Positions 62,501-64,000 of a DNA stretch of 64,000 bases are shown in pieces; within the stretch, counting starts at the first letter, position 1; each line of letters opens with the position of its first letter. A program made the position numbers and the translations under genes. The notes below the pieces were generated by a model. The model did not search any database. It had not been told where the DNA came from and saw nothing but the letters and a program-made list of their open reading frames with translations. This DNA is from a bacterium (lineage in GTDB: Bacteria; Pseudomonadota; Alphaproteobacteria; Rhizobiales; Aestuariivirgaceae), in the NCBI GenBank assembly GCA_022842165.1, contig JALHQC010000006.1, positions 59,155 through 123,154 of the forward strand, read 5' to 3'.

Positions 62501-64000
62501 TACGATGCTGATCGACCTCGCGTCTTCGGTCGGCGGCAGCGTCGATGGCGGCACGGAAGCCGACACCATCACGGTGACGGGCAATTCGACCGTTACGGCC
62601 TCCGTGCTTGGCTCCGCGGGCGCGGACAGCATTCTGGTGGACGGTTCGAGCGTGGGCGTCGACGTCGACGGTGGTGCGGGCTTTATTCCGGACAACGACA
62701 ACGACACCATCACCGTCCAAAACGGCTCGACGGTCGGGGGCTCGGTCTGGGGCGGCTCGGGCACCGGCAACGACTCGATCACGGTGGATGCCTCCTCCGT
62801 GGGCGACTTCGTCGTCGGCGAAGGCGGCGACGACTTTATCGCCGTCCAGAACGGCTCGACCGTAGGCGACTCCGTCGTGGGCAATGAAGGCAACGACACG
62901 ATCGGCATCGACAACTCGACCGTGGGCGACAGCGTCGTCGGCGGCGATGACAACGACTCGATCACGGTCGCCAACGGCTCAACCGTCACCAACGATGTCC
63001 TTGGCGATGCTGGCCTCGATACGATCCTGGTCGACGCCTCGAGTGTCGGCAACGACGTCGACGGCGGCTCGGAGGATGACTCGATTGCCATCCACAACTC
63101 GACCGTGGGCAACGATGTCCTCGGCGGCACCGGCAACGACACGATCTTTGTCGATCCGTCCCTGATCCTGGGCGACGTCAACGGCAATGCCGGCAATGAC
63201 AACATCACCATCACCGATACCTCGACGGTGACAGGCTCGGTGCTGGGCGAGGCAGGCCTCGACACGATCCTCATCAACCAGTCCTCGCAGATCGGCCAGA
63301 ACGTCGATGGCGGCACGGAAGCCGACAGCATCACCATCAACGGCAGCGCCTCCGTGGCGGGCTTTGTTGACGGCGGCACCGGCAACGATACGATCACGGT
63401 CGATGCCGGAACCAACCTCAATCCGACGCGGATCGGCGGCCAGCTGCGGGGCGGCGATGATGCCGATGTCATCAACATCGGTCTCAACGCCTCTGGCTTG
63501 ATCGGCCAACAGGTAACGATTGTCGGTGCAGTATTGGGCGGCTCGGGTGCCGACACCATCCGGGTCGATGGCGGCACCTTGACCAACGGCATCGATGCCG
63601 GGGACGGGGCAGACTCGGTCAGCCTGTTCGGTGGACTGATCGACGGCTTGAACGGCGGCAACACCATCGAGATGGGCACGGGTGCCGATACGCTGGTGGT
63701 CAATGATCTGGCCGACGCCGGCCAGTTCCTCGACATCTCGGGGATCGTCGTCTTCAACGGCGGCACCGGAGCCGATACGGCGAACTTCTTCAACCTGAAC
63801 TCGGGCCAGGTGGCGGGTGCGCTCTTCGACCGGCAGTTCAACAGCTGGGACGTTGTCAACTTCACCAACTCCGAAGTGGATATCGACGGCACGCCGACGA
63901 TCACCAGCCTGAACCTGTTCAACTCCAGACTGTTCCAGACCGACGGTTCGCTGACGATCCTCGACGAGGCGGGCGGCAATACCGCGACACTGTTTGCCGA
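59565..64000 (+). CDS. Giant secreted RTX-like repeat protein, N-terminal 1,478 residues
   Basis: An open frame from the ATG at 59565 to the window end. Residues 18-45 form an extended signal peptide (RRALLVTTVLSAALLGLTAHG), then CNIAATAGDDLITC. About 1,250 residues of tandem repeats follow, about 21 per coil and 42 per strict unit (126 bp); the clearest run at 61,600-62,600 reads ASSVGxNVxGGSEADxITVTG then ASTVGxxVxGDAGADTILIDL. GGxxxDxIxV blocks resemble RTX calcium-binding nonapeptides, but recur every 21 residues. After about 1,360 the repeats stop and an autotransporter-like passenger end (FDRQFNSWDVVNFTNS) begins. A C-terminal barrel would be outside the window. Confidence 0.88.
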   Translation, partial: MTLTAASTTSRNETSLHSGRNWRRALLVTTVLSAALLGLTAHGQKVQAACNIAATAGDDLITCNAAGDFPDGLAGDDTINFNAVNVGGAQGGADDDLIAVNGSSTVINDVAGGDGIDTITVDGASSVGFYIFGDDEAGDPLGDGADSISVLGGSTAASGVFGGQGGDTITIDGVSSVGNGIYGDDSTSSAVGGDDSISVLGNSTVSLIYADGGNDSIRIDASTLVSDVAGNDGNDTIRVTNGSSIGTDVDGGNDNDSITISESTVGGVVTGYYGNDTIRVTNGSSIGNDVDGNLEDDSIAILDSTVNGSVFGGDGNDTIFIDPSFIAGDVAGGVGNDSVVITDFSTVTGSVLGDAGTDTILISASSSIGVDVDGGADADTINVNTLSTITGSVLGNTGADRITINNASVGIRVDGGGDADIINVIALSTVSVAVSGDDGSDTINVNGSEVGAIDGDADADSISVLAGATVTNTVAGSEGADTITVNGSSVGVNVDGGTEADVISVIGLATVTFNVLGDTGNDTITVNGSQAGAVDGGADADSISVIGLATVTNYVVGGAGADTIRVNGSSAGGVAGGTEADSISIVGISTIAIDVFGDAGADTITVTGASSVGNDVNGVGDADSITVNGASTIGNNVFGEAGADTILIDQASSVSQDVDGGTEDDRITVTGASTVANSVLGDAGADTILIDLASSVGSNVEGGTEADLITVTGASTVSGNVVGDAGADTILIDLASLVNQSVEGGADADSITVTGASTIGFGVGGDAGNDTILIDLASSVGANLEGGADDDSVTVTGASTVNSSVDGSDGADTILIDLASSVGINVNGGSEADSITVTGGSTVGSSVNGEAGNDTILIDLASSVGANVFGGSEDDLITVTGASTVGGVQGDAGADTILIDLASSVGANVDGGSEADQITVTGASTVATDVRGNTGNDTITVSGASSVGNNIRGDQDADSITVTGASTIANNVLGDAGADTMLIDLASSVGGSVDGGTEADTITVTGNSTVTASVLGSAGADSILVDGSSVGVDVDGGAGFIPDNDNDTITVQNGSTVGGSVWGGSGTGNDSITVDASSVGDFVVGEGGDDFIAVQNGSTVGDSVVGNEGNDTIGIDNSTVGDSVVGGDDNDSITVANGSTVTNDVLGDAGLDTILVDASSVGNDVDGGSEDDSIAIHNSTVGNDVLGGTGNDTIFVDPSLILGDVNGNAGNDNITITDTSTVTGSVLGEAGLDTILINQSSQIGQNVDGGTEADSITINGSASVAGFVDGGTGNDTITVDAGTNLNPTRIGGQLRGGDDADVINIGLNASGLIGQQVTIVGAVLGGSGADTIRVDGGTLTNGIDAGDGADSVSLFGGLIDGLNGGNTIEMGTGADTLVVNDLADAGQFLDISGIVVFNGGTGADTANFFNLNSGQVAGALFDRQFNSWDVVNFTNSEVDIDGTPTITSLNLFNSRLFQTDGSLTILDEAGGNTATLFA

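Noticed and set aside
60380..63979. Several long minus-strand frames opposite the repeat gene, Pro/Ser/Thr/Val-rich
   Set aside because: They are mirror frames of the tandem repeats; no ribosome sites, and the plus strand gives a signal peptide and consistent repeats.

Overview
The window is about 64 kb of GC-rich (low 60s percent by eye) chromosomal DNA from an alphaproteobacterium, most likely of the order Hyphomicrobiales (Rhizobiales). Supporting signs are a two-piece (permuted) alpha-type tmRNA encoding the tag ANDNYAPVAVAA, an alpha-type SspB adaptor, a fumC-DUF4169-ribbon-helix-helix operon, leader-peptide attenuators before the ilv and leu genes, and many GC-rich REP-like palindromes with 5-nt loops. 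The genus cannot be fixed from the sequence alone. Most genes are core metabolism or maintenance.

Layout. 0.1-5.8 kb: hot-dog thioesterase, FAD-linked oxidase and a giant AsmA-like protein. 5.8-13.3 kb: a long minus-strand run (RHH protein, DUF4169, fumC, MFS carrier, PHP phosphoesterase, kup, mepA, sspB). 13.5-16.4 kb: a locus of two paralogous Crp/Fnr regulators and two paralogous 64-65 aa proteins around the tmRNA gene, with three copies of a 5-6-5 dyad (TGTAC-N6-GTACA type). 16.5-24.3 kb: thyA-CPBP protease-GNAT-folA, then hflK-hflC-DUF2065-degP and a secreted caspase-like protein. 24.3-30.9 kb: serB and miaA back to back, Uma2, an attenuated ilvB-unknown-ilvH operon, pdxJ and a LysE-type exporter. 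31.7-37.6 kb: SMP-30/cupin/RidA operon, TerC, aldo/keto reductase, FAD monooxygenase, an RTX C-terminal remnant and a secreted unknown. 37.8-43.2 kb: ilvC, an AT-richer island with a small ORF coupled to rtcB, an ankyrin gene and a decayed partial copy of it, and an EEP-family phosphatase. 43.2-47.2 kb: a tight four-gene operon of an RraA-like protein, two different ATP-grasp ligases and an Ldh-type dehydrogenase, probably for an unassigned small molecule. 47.4-53.7 kb: a heme-degrading-family (UPF0303) protein, TauE exporter, PhzF, a membrane protein, a methyltransferase fused to a nuclease-like domain, and two membrane-anchored unknowns. 53.7-59.1 kb: two irregular tRNA-like sequences, a slipin, two paralogous small secreted proteins (one on each side of that pair), leuA with a leader ORF, a roughly 300-nt structured block that looks like a non-coding RNA, and tRNA-Lys(CTT). 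59.6-64.0 kb: the first 1,478 codons of a huge secreted protein built from 21/42-residue RTX-like repeats, cut by the window end.

Functional links. Branched-chain amino acid synthesis (ilvB, ilvH, ilvC, leuA) is spread over the window; both attenuator leader ORFs look leaderless. tmRNA and its ClpXP adaptor SspB lie within 2 kb. HflK, HflC and DegP are envelope protein quality control. The strongest candidates for undescribed biology are the duplicated regulator/small-protein locus around ssrA, the dual ATP-grasp operon, the structured block at 58.1-58.4 kb, and the repeat protein.
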